7,637 bases of DNA, from NCBI GenBank assembly GCA_021817875.1, contig JAKAFQ010000184.1, positions 1 through 7,637 of the forward strand, read 5' to 3'. Each line of letters begins with the position of its first letter. Within the stretch, counting starts at the first letter, position 1. The position numbers and the translations under genes are program-made. The notes under the pieces are model-generated. The model was given only the letters and a program-made list of their open reading frames with translations. It had not been told where the DNA came from and made no database searches. Positions 1 to 7,191 of the stretch are shown in pieces. The DNA comes from Pseudomonadota bacterium. GTDB taxonomy: Bacteria > Pseudomonadota > Gammaproteobacteria > Steroidobacterales > Steroidobacteraceae.

Positions 1-1092
1 CTGCATCGGGTGGTGCACTTCGGCAAAGTGTTCGACGTGCCGCACGTGGTGGTGGTCACCAACTGGGAGCTGATCTTCTTCGTCATTCTCGGCGTGGTGC
101 TCGGACATCTGGCGCCGCCCTTCCTGGCGCTGCTCGATTACGCCAAGTCGAAATTCATCGGGCTGAAACTGCCGCTGTACGCGCAGCTTGCGCTCGGCGG
201 CCTGGCCGTCGGGATCATTTCGGTCTACGTGCCCCAGGTCTGGGGCAACGGCTACAGCGTGGTGAGCCACATCCTGCTCGGGCAGCTGTTCGGCTGGTGG
301 CTGCTCGTGATCCTGCTCGCCAAGGTGCTGGCCACGACATTCACCGTCGGCTCCGGCGGCGTGGGCGGTGTGCTGACGCCGTCACTGTTCATCGGCGCTG
401 CGGTCGGCACGCTGTTCGGCGGCGTGCTGCAGTGGATGATGCCGCACATCGTCTATCAGCCGGTCGCCTACGGCGTGATCGGCATGGGCGGGTTCCTGGC
501 GGCGACGACCCAGGCGCCGCTCACCTCCATTCTGATGATCTTCGAGATGACGCTCGACTACAATGTCGTGCTGCCGCTGATGCTGGTGTGCGTGACCGCG
601 CATTACACCGCCAAGGTCTATCGGCACGGCAAGTCGGTGTATGACGCGACGCTGGATCCGGCGATGCTGGCCGAGCACGGCGACGACTGGCGCGTGCGCA
701 CGGTGGCGGGGCTGGTGAAGCCGGCGGTCGTGGTGGTGCCGCGCGAGACACCCCTGTCCGAGGTGTTCGGCCGGTTGCCGAAGCGCTCGGTACGCCGGGT
801 GTACGTCACCGACGGCGGTGACCTGGTGGCGTGGTTCAGGCCTCGCGAGCTGCTCGAGCGGCTGCACAAGGGGGAGATCGGTTGGGAGGTGGCGGTCGGG
901 GATATCGCCCAACCGGTCAACCAGGCGCTCTCGCCGGACATGTCGCTGACCGAGGCGCTCGACGGGTTTCTGCGCGAGAAGGCGAGGACACTGCCTGTCA
1001 CGCCTGGACAGTGGCGGCACACGCTTCTCGGTGAAGTGTCGCGCGACGATGTGCTGCTCGCCATTCGGGATCGACTGAGCGTGACGAAGTGA
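1..1092 (+). CDS. ClC family chloride channel/antiporter with C-terminal CBS pair (5' truncated)
   Basis: This is the C-terminal part of a ClC-type anion channel or H+/Cl- exchanger of the inner membrane. The frame is open to the first base, so the gene begins upstream; the GTG at 10 is internal. Several hydrophobic helices are visible. The third anion-binding motif of the family appears at 349-399 as G-S-G-G-V-G-G-V-L-T-P-S-L-F-I-G-A, with Leu where ClC-ec1 has Phe357 in GIFAP. The family's EMT motif lies near 544-555. A Tyr at 640-642, in a GKSVYDATL context, aligns with the central pore tyrosine of ClC-ec1 (Tyr445). After about base 700 come two degenerate CBS-like repeats, a cytosolic ligand-sensing module common in bacterial ClC proteins. 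The first selectivity motifs and the gating glutamate lie upstream, so channel versus exchanger cannot be decided. The stop overlaps the rlmKL start, which suggests co-transcription. Confidence 0.9.
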   Translation: MHRVVHFGKVFDVPHVVVVTNWELIFFVILGVVLGHLAPPFLALLDYAKSKFIGLKLPLYAQLALGGLAVGIISVYVPQVWGNGYSVVSHILLGQLFGWWLLVILLAKVLATTFTVGSGGVGGVLTPSLFIGAAVGTLFGGVLQWMMPHIVYQPVAYGVIGMGGFLAATTQAPLTSILMIFEMTLDYNVVLPLMLVCVTAHYTAKVYRHGKSVYDATLDPAMLAEHGDDWRVRTVAGLVKPAVVVVPRETPLSEVFGRLPKRSVRRVYVTDGGDLVAWFRPRELLERLHKGEIGWEVAVGDIAQPVNQALSPDMSLTEALDGFLREKARTLPVTPGQWRHTLLGEVSRDDVLLAIRDRLSVTK

Positions 1093-3272
1093 ACGCGCTG
1101 CATCTGCTGGCTACGGCCCCCCGGGGGCTCACCGATCTGTTGGCCCAGGAGCTCGAGGCGCTCGGGGCCCGGGAAGTGCGCGAGCGTGCGGGAGCGGTGG
1201 CGTTCGTCGGCACGCTGCAGACCGCCTATCGCGCCTGCCTGGAATCGCGGTTCGCCAATCGCGTGCTGCTCGAGATCGCGCGATTCGAGGCGCCCGACAC
1301 CGAGGCGTTCTACCAGGCCGCGCGCGCGGTCGACTGGCCGGCGCAGCTCAACCCCGGTGCGACCCTGGCCTGTGAGTTCAGCGGCCGGCACCCGACGATC
1401 GCGCACAGCCACTTCGGTGCGCTGAAGCTCAAGGACGCCATCGTCGATGCGCTGCGCGCGGCGAGCGGCGGCAGACCCGACGTGGTGTTGGACAGGCCGG
1501 GCCTGCGCGTGCATGCGCATGCGCACGGCGCCGCGATCACCCTGTCGATCGACCTCTCGGGCGAGAGCCTGCATCGGCGCGGCTACCGCGGCGCCGCCGG
1601 CGAGGCGCCATTGAAGGAGAACGTGGCCGCAGGCGTGCTGCAGCGCAGCGGCTGGCCGGAGCTTGCGGCATCGGGCGCGCAGTTCCTCGATCCCCTGTGC
1701 GGCTCGGGCACGCTGGTGATCGAGGCGGCACTGATGGCCGCGCGCTGCGCACCGGGTCTGCACCGGCCGTACTTCGGTTTTTTCGGCTGGCGGGGGCACG
1801 ACGAGGCGCTGTGGCGCCGCGTGCGCCAGGAGTCGGCTGCGCGCTGTCTCGCCGCGGCTGCGCCCACCGTGATCATCCGGGGTCAGGATCGCGATCCGGC
1901 TGCGATACGGAATGCGCGTGCCAATGCCGAGCGCGCCGGTGTCGCGCAGTGGGTGCGCTTCGAGGTGTGTCCGCTGTCGCAGGCGGCGCCGGCCGAGTCC
2001 GGTGAGCCGCGGCCGGGACTGCTGTGCACCAACCCGCCCTACGGCGTCCGCCTGGAGGACCTGGACACGGCGCGCGCGCTGCACCGCGAGCTCGGCGTGG
2101 TGCTGCGTGAACGCTTCCAGGGCTGGAAGGCGGCGGTGCTGACCGGCGCGCCGCAGCTCGGCATGGAGCTGGGCATCCGTGCCGCGCGCACGCACGCGCT
2201 GTGGAACGGACCGATCGAGTGCCGGTTGCTCAGGATGACCGTGGAGCCTCAGAGCCTGCGGCAGGCAGGCACCCTGGCGAAGGCCGGAGGCTCGCTGCGC
2301 GACACTCCCGGGGCGCGCATGTTCGCCAACCGGCTCGCGAAGAACCGCAAGCGTCTGGCCAGCTGGGCGGGGCGCGAAGGGATCTCGTGCTACCGGCTCT
2401 ACGATGCGGATATGCCCGAGTACGCCTTCGCCATCGATCTGTACCGTGAGCTGCAGCCGCCACAGGACTGGCTTTATGTGCAGGAATATGCCGCGCCTGG
2501 GGACATCGGGCTCGAGGCGGTGCGCCGCCGCCGCGGGGAGGTGCTGGCGAGTCTTGCGCAGGCGACCGGCGTGGCGCCGGAGCGGATCAGAGTCCGGATG
2601 CGACGTCGGAGCCGCCACGGCGAACAGTATGAAAAGCTCGCCAGCCGGGCCGAGTTCCACGTGGTGAGCGAGGCGGGATTGAAGTTCGAGGTGAACTTCG
2701 GGGATTACCTCGACACGGGTCTGTTTCTCGATCATCGCCTGACCCGTGAGCGGCTGCGGGATCAGGCGCGGGGCGCACGCTTTCTCAACCTGTTCGCCTA
2801 CACCGGGACGGCGACCGTGTACGCTGCGGCAGGCGGGGCGGTCGAGACCACCTCAGTGGATCTGTCCAGGACGTATCTCGACTGGGCGAGGCGCAACCTG
2901 CGGCTGAACATCGCCGATACCGGACCGCATGCGTTCATCCAGGCCGACTGCCTGCGGTGGCTGCGGGACGGCGCGCCGGCCCGCTACGACCTGATCTTTC
3001 TCGATCCGCCGACGTTCTCCAATTCCAAGCGCATGGCAGGGGTGCTCGATGTGCAGCGTGATCATGCCTCGCTGATCGAGGCGTGCATGCGGCTGCTCTC
3101 ACCGGCGGGGGTGCTGGTGTTCTCGAGCAACGCACAGCGCTTGCGCATGGACCCTTCGGTGCAGCAGCGCTACGCGGTGCTTGACCTGTCCGCAGCCACG
3201 CTGCCGCGCGACTTCGAACGGAACCCGCGGATTCACCGCTGTTTCGAAATCCGCCGGCTCGGGAGCCTCTGA
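1089..3272 (+). CDS. rlmKL: Bifunctional 23S rRNA guanine methyltransferase RlmKL (m2G2445 / m7G2069)
   Basis: A cytoplasmic rRNA modification enzyme of 727 aa (E. coli RlmKL is about 702 aa) that uses S-adenosylmethionine to make m2G2445 (RlmL half) and m7G2069 (RlmK half) in 23S rRNA during 50S assembly. The N-terminal THUMP RNA-binding region spans roughly residues 45-155. The first Rossmann methyltransferase has its SAM-binding motif DPLCGSG at 201-207 and the N2-guanine motif NPPYG at 315-319. The second methyltransferase has NLFAYTG at 567-573 and DPPTFSNSK at 639-647. The linker contains YRLYDADMPEYAFA, the same segment as in E. coli. The GTG start is chosen because the N-terminus MNALHLLATAPRGL matches the family start; only a weak GAG lies upstream at 1077-1079. 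It overlaps the ClC stop by 4 bases (GTGA), so translation is probably coupled. No clear terminator follows. All key motifs are intact. Confidence 0.97.
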   Translation: MNALHLLATAPRGLTDLLAQELEALGAREVRERAGAVAFVGTLQTAYRACLESRFANRVLLEIARFEAPDTEAFYQAARAVDWPAQLNPGATLACEFSGRHPTIAHSHFGALKLKDAIVDALRAASGGRPDVVLDRPGLRVHAHAHGAAITLSIDLSGESLHRRGYRGAAGEAPLKENVAAGVLQRSGWPELAASGAQFLDPLCGSGTLVIEAALMAARCAPGLHRPYFGFFGWRGHDEALWRRVRQESAARCLAAAAPTVIIRGQDRDPAAIRNARANAERAGVAQWVRFEVCPLSQAAPAESGEPRPGLLCTNPPYGVRLEDLDTARALHRELGVVLRERFQGWKAAVLTGAPQLGMELGIRAARTHALWNGPIECRLLRMTVEPQSLRQAGTLAKAGGSLRDTPGARMFANRLAKNRKRLASWAGREGISCYRLYDADMPEYAFAIDLYRELQPPQDWLYVQEYAAPGDIGLEAVRRRRGEVLASLAQATGVAPERIRVRMRRRSRHGEQYEKLASRAEFHVVSEAGLKFEVNFGDYLDTGLFLDHRLTRERLRDQARGARFLNLFAYTGTATVYAAAGGAVETTSVDLSRTYLDWARRNLRLNIADTGPHAFIQADCLRWLRDGAPARYDLIFLDPPTFSNSKRMAGVLDVQRDHASLIEACMRLLSPAGVLVFSSNAQRLRMDPSVQQRYAVLDLSAATLPRDFERNPRIHRCFEIRRLGSL

Positions 3273-3493
3273 CCGGCGGCCGCCGAGAGGCCTCTGCCCT
3301 GCGGCCGCGGCTCGTCGTCCGGATGCCAGGGCCGACCCTGCCTTTCCTCTATATAGGCGCGGATCAGGCGCCGCACCACCTGGGACGGCGTCGCGTCCTC
3401 CTCGGCGCACAGCCGCTCGAACACGGCTTTCTTGCGTGGGTCGACCAGGATGGTCAGTCGGGCGGTACGCGCTTCGAGGGACACGGCGTGCAA
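3233..3493 (-). CDS. Ribbon-helix-helix (CopG-like) DNA-binding protein, probable regulator
   Basis: A small protein of 86 aa. Residues 11-51 have the textbook ribbon-helix-helix layout: a beta strand ARLTILVD, helix 1 (PRKKAVFERLCAEED), a turn with T-P-S, then helix 2 (QVVRRLIRAYIEERQ). Such proteins dimerise and insert the two-stranded sheet into the major groove, usually as repressors. Residues from about 55 are a polar, Arg/Pro/Gly-rich tail with no fold I recognise. Start: an in-frame stop at 3502-3500 limits the choice to TTG at 3493 or GTG at 3484. TTG has GAAG only 4 bases upstream and GTG has it 13 bases upstream, so neither is ideal. The gene is divergent from hyfB and convergent with rlmKL, overlapping it by 40 bases. 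The divergent position suggests control of the hyf-like operon and of itself (inference). An antitoxin role is less likely because no toxin gene is adjacent. Confidence 0.8.
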   Translation of the reverse strand: MHAVSLEARTARLTILVDPRKKAVFERLCAEEDATPSQVVRRLIRAYIEERQGRPWHPDDEPRPQGRGLSAAAGQRLPSRRISKQR

Positions 3494-3498
3494 TCTGC

Positions 3499-3527
3499 TT
3501 CACATTCGAGGTGTATCCAATGATAAT
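3499..3527 (+). promoter_or_regulatory. Predicted sigma70-type promoter of the hyf-like operon
   Basis: A -35 box TTCACA (3499-3504, 5/6 to TTGACA), exactly 17 bases, then a -10 box GATAAT (3522-3527, 5/6 to TATAAT). This A/T-rich patch stands out in a G+C-rich region. Transcription would start near 3533-3535, about 22 bases before the hyfB ATG. It is a visual match only. Confidence 0.6.
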
Positions 3528-3537
3528 ACGATGCACC
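3510..3537. promoter_or_regulatory. Imperfect palindrome, candidate operator for the RHH protein
   Basis: Arms GGTGTATC (3510-3517) and GATGCACC (3530-3537) are inverted repeats that match at 7 of 8 positions. The centre, between 3523 and 3524, falls inside both predicted -10 boxes. A bound dimer or tetramer would block both directions. Operator function is inferred from position and symmetry; repeats of this quality can arise by chance. Confidence 0.4.
3523..3528 (-). promoter_or_regulatory. Possible -10 box of the RHH gene promoter
   Basis: On the minus strand these bases read TATTAT (5/6 to TATAAT). A start point near 3516 would give a leader of about 22 bases before the TTG. The -35 region at 17-base spacing (3546-3551, GGGGTG) is poor, so the promoter would be weak or activator-dependent. 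It overlaps the rightward -10 box by five bases, so both promoters could hardly be occupied at once. Confidence 0.3.
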
Positions 3538-3556
3538 GGCTGCCGCACCCCCCGTG

Positions 3557-5569
3557 ATGACGATTCCCCCAACGCTCCTGACTGGCTGCGTCGCGCTGCT
3601 CTGCGGCTGGGCGCTCATCGGTCTTGCCGGTCTGCTGCGCCCGGCGAGCGTGCGTTTCGCCGGCCGGACGCTGTTTCCGCTGGGGGCGCTGCTCGGCCTG
3701 GCACTGGCGATCCTCGCGGGGGCGAGCCTGCTCGGCGGGGGCACGGAGCGGCTCATCCTGCCGGTGGGCCTGCCCGATCTGCCGCTGCACCTGCGGCTCG
3801 ATCCGCTCGCCAGCCTGTTCCTGCTGCTGCTCGGGGCGTCCTCCGCGGGTATCTCGCTGTTTGCCGGGGGATATTTCCGCCAGGGCGAGGGCGCACTGCC
3901 CGGACTGCTGTGCCTGCAGTACCACCTGTTTCTCGCCAGCATGGGCGCCGTGCTGCTCGCAGATGATGCCTACGGGTTTCTCGTGGCCTGGGAGGTGATG
4001 GCCCTGTCGTCGTACTTCCTGGTCACGACGCAGCATCGTATCCCGGAGATCCGCCGCGCCGGCTTTCTGTACCTGCTGATGGCGCACGTGGGGGCGATCT
4101 GCCTGCTGCTGTGTTTCGGGGTGCTGCAGGGCGGCAGCTGGCTGTTCACGTTCCATGCGATGCGCGCGGCGCACCTCTCGCCGGGCTGGGCCGCCACGGC
4201 GTTCCTGCTGGCGCTGGTCGGCTTCGGGGCCAAGGCGGGACTGGTGCCGCTGCACGTGTGGTTGCCCGAGGCGCACCCCGCGGCACCCTCGCCGGTCTCG
4301 GCCCTGATGAGCGGCGTGATGCTCAAGACCGCCGTCTACGGCATGCTGCGGGTCGGGCTCGATCTGCTCGGCCGACCGGTGTGGTGGTGGGGCCTCGTGC
4401 CGCTGATCCTGGGCCTGCTCACCGTCTTCTACGGCGTGCTGTTCGCGGCCGTGCAGACCGACATGAAGCGCCTGCTCGCGTACTCCTCGGTGGAGAACAT
4501 CGGTCTGGTGTTCACCGGCATCGGCCTGACGATCGTCTTCGCCGGCTCGGGGCTGCAGGCGGTCGCCGCGCTGGCGCTGCTCGCCACGCTCTATCACTGT
4601 CTCAATCACTCGTTCATGAAGAGCCTGCTGTTTCTCGGCACCGGCTCGGTGCTGCACGCGACCGGGGAGCGCAACCTCGGGCGCCTGGGGGGGCTGATCC
4701 ACCGCATGCCGTGGGTGGCGTGGCTGACGCTCATCGGGACCCTCGCGATCGCCGGGCTTCCGCCCCTCAACGGCTTCGTGTCGGAGTGGCTGCTGCTGCA
4801 GTCGTTCCTGTTCGCCGGCCACCTGCCGCACGCGTTCGTCAACCTGTTGATCCCGATGGGCATGGCGCTGGTGGCGCTCGGCGCTGCGCTGGCCGGCTAC
4901 GTCATGGTGAAGTTCTACGGGGTCATTTTCCTCGGTCAGCCGCGTGAGAGCGCGCTCGCCGCCGCGCACGACTGCGGCTGGCTCGAGCGGATCGGACTGT
5001 CCTGGCTCGCGCTCGGCTGCCTGGCGCTCGGCCTGTTTCCCCTGCAGGTCATCCGGGCGCTCGGGGCGGTCACCGGAGAGCTGCTCGGGGCGGTCGTGCC
5101 GCAGGCCTCGCCCGACTGGTGGCTGCTCGCGCCCGTGCCCGGCCGGCCGGTCTCCTACGGGCCGCTGGTGTTCCTGACGGCCACCCTCGCGGTGGTGCTG
5201 CTGACATCGCTCGCCGTGCGCCTGACCTACCACCAGCGTGTGCGGCGCGGCCCGGCCTGGGACTGCGGCTTCGGCGCACTCACGGCGCGCATGCAGGACA
5301 CGGCCGAGGGTTTCGGCCAGCCGATCCGGCATCTGTTCCAGTCGTTTTTCGAGATCGAGCGCCGGCTGCCCGAGCCGGCCGAGCCCGCGCCCCGTTACCG
5401 CATCGCCATCCGGGAGCGGATCTGGCGGCTGCTGTACGAGCCGCTCTCGGGCGTCGTGGAGTGGCTGGCCAACACGGCGGCGCGCGTGCAGCAGGGACGG
5501 ATCTCGGTGTACCTGATGTACAGCTTCGCCACGCTGCTGGTGCTGCTGGCGGTGGCGCTGCTGTCATGA
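3557..5569 (+). CDS. hyfB: Hydrogenase-4 subunit B-like proton-translocating membrane subunit (NuoL/MrpA family)
   Basis: A large integral membrane protein, 670 aa from this ATG (E. coli HyfB about 672 aa), belonging to the antiporter-like subunits of complex I and energy-converting hydrogenases. Visible family residues: Glu146 in the helix WEVMALSSYF, equivalent to the TM5 glutamate of NuoL; Lys226 in GFGAKAGLVPLHVWLPEAHP; Lys257 in MLKTAVYG; Lys304 in MKRLLAYSSVENIG; and Lys355 in NHSFMKSLLFLGTG. These are the chain of charged residues proposed to carry protons. The C-terminal part (WDCGFG, then IRERIWRLLYEPL, EWLANTAARVQQGRISVYL and a last helix) is typical of HyfB rather than plain NuoL. 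A GTG at 3554 directly precedes the ATG and could also start. No Shine-Dalgarno sequence is visible in the short C-rich leader. It is the first gene of the operon and overlaps hyfC by ATGA. Confidence 0.93.
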   Translation: MTIPPTLLTGCVALLCGWALIGLAGLLRPASVRFAGRTLFPLGALLGLALAILAGASLLGGGTERLILPVGLPDLPLHLRLDPLASLFLLLLGASSAGISLFAGGYFRQGEGALPGLLCLQYHLFLASMGAVLLADDAYGFLVAWEVMALSSYFLVTTQHRIPEIRRAGFLYLLMAHVGAICLLLCFGVLQGGSWLFTFHAMRAAHLSPGWAATAFLLALVGFGAKAGLVPLHVWLPEAHPAAPSPVSALMSGVMLKTAVYGMLRVGLDLLGRPVWWWGLVPLILGLLTVFYGVLFAAVQTDMKRLLAYSSVENIGLVFTGIGLTIVFAGSGLQAVAALALLATLYHCLNHSFMKSLLFLGTGSVLHATGERNLGRLGGLIHRMPWVAWLTLIGTLAIAGLPPLNGFVSEWLLLQSFLFAGHLPHAFVNLLIPMGMALVALGAALAGYVMVKFYGVIFLGQPRESALAAAHDCGWLERIGLSWLALGCLALGLFPLQVIRALGAVTGELLGAVVPQASPDWWLLAPVPGRPVSYGPLVFLTATLAVVLLTSLAVRLTYHQRVRRGPAWDCGFGALTARMQDTAEGFGQPIRHLFQSFFEIERRLPEPAEPAPRYRIAIRERIWRLLYEPLSGVVEWLANTAARVQQGRISVYLMYSFATLLVLLAVALLS

Positions 5570-6516
5570 GAGCGGTCGACTGGCTCACCCAGGTGCTCGA
5601 AGTCGCGGCGGCGCTCGCCGCGGCACCGGTGTTTCTCGGCTGGCTGAACCAGTGCCGTGCCTGGCTGCAGAACCGCCGCGCGCCGAGCCTGTGGCTGCCC
5701 TACCGAAACCTGCACAAGCTCTTCCACAAGGAGGCGGTGATCGCCGAGAACGCCTCACCGCTGTTCCGCATCGCGCCCTACGTCGTCTTCGGCGCGATGG
5801 TGCTCGCCGCGGGCATCATCCCGTCGATGGGCACGCGGCTGCCGCTGGTCGTGTCGGCGGATGCCATCGCCCTGGTGGGGCTGTTCGCCGCCGCGCGCAT
5901 GTTCATGACCCTGGCGGCGATGGATGTCGGCACGGCGTTCGGCACCCTCGGCGCGCGCCGCGAGATGATGGTCGGGTTTCTCGCCGAGCCGGCGCTGCTG
6001 ATGGTGATCTTCGTCGCCTCGATGATTTCCTCGAGCACCGCCCTGCCGGTGATCACCGCGCACCTGGCCTCCGGACACCTCGGCCTGTCCCCGGGGCTCG
6101 CTTTCAGCGCGGTGGCCTTCATCCTGGTGCTGCTCGCCGAGAACGCGCGCATTCCCGTCGACAATCCCGCGACGCATCTCGAGCTCACCATGATCCACGA
6201 GGCGATGGTGCTCGAGTATTCGGCGCGCCACCTGGCCCTGATGGAATGGGCCGCGCAGCTGAAGCTGTTCAATTACGTCTGCATCGGCTTCGCGCTGTTC
6301 CTCCCCTGGGGGGTGGCGACGGCGCACATCGGACCGGTGGGTCTGCTGGTGGCCATCCCGGCGCTCGCGGTGAAGCTCGCGCTCGCCGGTGCCGGACTGG
6401 CGCTGATCGAGACGGTATCGGCCAAGATGCGGGTCATGCGCATCCCGGAGTTTCTCGCCACCGCGTTTCTGTTCGCGGTGCTCGGGCTGCTGGTGCACGT
6501 GCTGCTCGGAGCATGA
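5566..6516 (+). CDS. hyfC: Hydrogenase-4 subunit C-like membrane subunit (NuoH/HycD family)
   Basis: A membrane protein of 316 aa, the counterpart of NuoH (complex I) and HyfC/HycD. This subunit anchors the peripheral redox arm and forms the link between electron transfer and proton pumping. The N-terminal loop QNRRAPSLWLPYRNLHKLF matches the family segment after TM1. Residues 191-219 hold the hallmark loop: AENARIPVDNPATHLELT, then IHEAMVLEYS, with Glu192, Asp199, Glu206, Glu212 and Glu217 in the places where the family keeps its acidic chain. About eight hydrophobic helices are visible. The length fits HyfC (about 322 aa) and HycD (about 307 aa). The ATG lies inside the hyfB stop (ATGA) and no strong ribosome site precedes it, so translational coupling is likely. 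The next gene again overlaps by ATGA. Confidence 0.93.
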   Translation: MRAVDWLTQVLEVAAALAAAPVFLGWLNQCRAWLQNRRAPSLWLPYRNLHKLFHKEAVIAENASPLFRIAPYVVFGAMVLAAGIIPSMGTRLPLVVSADAIALVGLFAAARMFMTLAAMDVGTAFGTLGARREMMVGFLAEPALLMVIFVASMISSSTALPVITAHLASGHLGLSPGLAFSAVAFILVLLAENARIPVDNPATHLELTMIHEAMVLEYSARHLALMEWAAQLKLFNYVCIGFALFLPWGVATAHIGPVGLLVAIPALAVKLALAGAGLALIETVSAKMRVMRIPEFLATAFLFAVLGLLVHVLLGA

Positions 6517-7190
6517 GCGTGATGACACACCTTCCCCTGGATCAGCAGTTGCTCGACTCCTGTGCGGCGCTGCTGCTGTTGTTGTCCTTCGCCATGCTCT
6601 CGCAGCGGCGCCTGGTCTCGCTGGTCAATCTCTACGCCGTGCAGGGCGCGGTGCTCGCCGCGGCCACCCTGCTGCTCGCCTGGCGCACGGGAGAAGATCA
6701 CCTGTATCTGTCGGCGGCGCTGACCCTGGTGCTCAAGGTGGCGTTCCTGCCGTGGCTGCTGCACCGGCTGATCCGCAGGCTCGAGGTGTACTGGGACACC
6801 GAGTCGCTGCTCAACGTGTCCGGCACGATGATCCTCGGGCTGCTGGTCGTGGTGTTCTCCTTCGCGCTGGCGCAGCCGATCACGCTGCTCGCGAGCACCG
6901 CCACCCGCAGCGCCATCGGGATCGCCGTGAGCGTGGTGCTGCTCGCCTTCCTGATGATGATCACCCGGCGCAAGGCGATGTCGCAGGTGGTGGGATTCCT
7001 GTCGATGGAGAACGGGGTGTTCTTCGGCGCCATGAGCGCCAGCTACGGCATGCCCATGGTGGTCGAGCTCGGCGTCGCCCTCGATGTGCTGGTGGCCGTG
7101 CTGGTGCTGGGTGTGTTCTTCTTCCAGATCCGCGAGCAGTTCGACAGCCTGGATCTGCACCATCTCGAAACGCTCAAGGAGCACGAATAA
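6513..7190 (+). CDS. hyfE: Hydrogenase-4 subunit E-like membrane subunit (NuoK-related, HyfE/HycP)
   Basis: A membrane protein of 225 aa (222 from the second ATG at 6522; E. coli HyfE about 216 aa) and a small core subunit of the membrane arm related to NuoK. It lies between HyfC and the antiporter-like subunits in the complex. The conserved C-terminal half is clear: FLSMENGVFF with Glu166, then VVELGVALDVLVAV with Glu185 and Asp191, ending with a short hydrophilic tail (SLDLHHLETLKEHE) that closely follows the E. coli HyfE end. Lys in LTLVLKVAFLPWLL also matches the family. Two starts are possible. ATG 6513 overlaps the hyfC stop, whereas ATG 6522 has GGAG (6508-6511) 10 bases upstream, a better ribosome-site distance. 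The following hyfF starts one base after the stop. Confidence 0.9.
   Translation: MSVMTHLPLDQQLLDSCAALLLLLSFAMLSQRRLVSLVNLYAVQGAVLAAATLLLAWRTGEDHLYLSAALTLVLKVAFLPWLLHRLIRRLEVYWDTESLLNVSGTMILGLLVVVFSFALAQPITLLASTATRSAIGIAVSVVLLAFLMMITRRKAMSQVVGFLSMENGVFFGAMSASYGMPMVVELGVALDVLVAVLVLGVFFFQIREQFDSLDLHHLETLKEHE
7176..7181 (+). promoter_or_regulatory. Ribosome binding site of hyfF
   Basis: AAGGAG inside the last codons of hyfE, 10 bases before the ATG at 7192. It is the best Shine-Dalgarno match seen in the operon and supports that start. Confidence 0.65.
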
Positions 7191-7191
7191 C

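Noticed and set aside
618..2735. Minus-strand open frame of about 705 codons opposite the ClC gene and rlmKL
   Set aside because: Its translation is rich in Arg, His, Gln and Ala with no recognisable domain, and it lies opposite two well-supported genes. Long antisense frames of this kind are common in G+C-rich DNA.
3265..3310. Rho-independent terminator after rlmKL
   Set aside because: Palindromes are present, but they lack loops of normal size and there is no T run on either strand.
3181..3966. Plus-strand frame of about 261 codons across the rlmKL-hyfB gap
   Set aside because: It runs out of frame through the rlmKL end, opposite the RHH gene and into hyfB, and its Arg/Ala/Pro-rich translation shows no domain.
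3500..5332. Minus-strand open frame of about 610 codons opposite hyfB
   Set aside because: The product is a low-complexity string of Gln, Arg, Glu and His, the mirror of a leucine-rich membrane protein gene. hyfB is clearly the real gene here.
5119..5565. Plus-strand frame extending hyfC upstream inside hyfB
   Set aside because: The upstream part is Arg/Ala-rich with no membrane helix, and it overlaps the conserved HyfB C-terminus. The family N-terminus fits the ATG at 5566.
3557..5569. DabB-type inorganic-carbon transporter subunit or Mrp antiporter as an alternative to HyfB
   Set aside because: Those NuoL relatives are partnered by DabA or Mrp subunits. Here NuoH-, NuoK- and HyfF-like genes follow, and the WDCG-containing C-terminal extension is HyfB-like.
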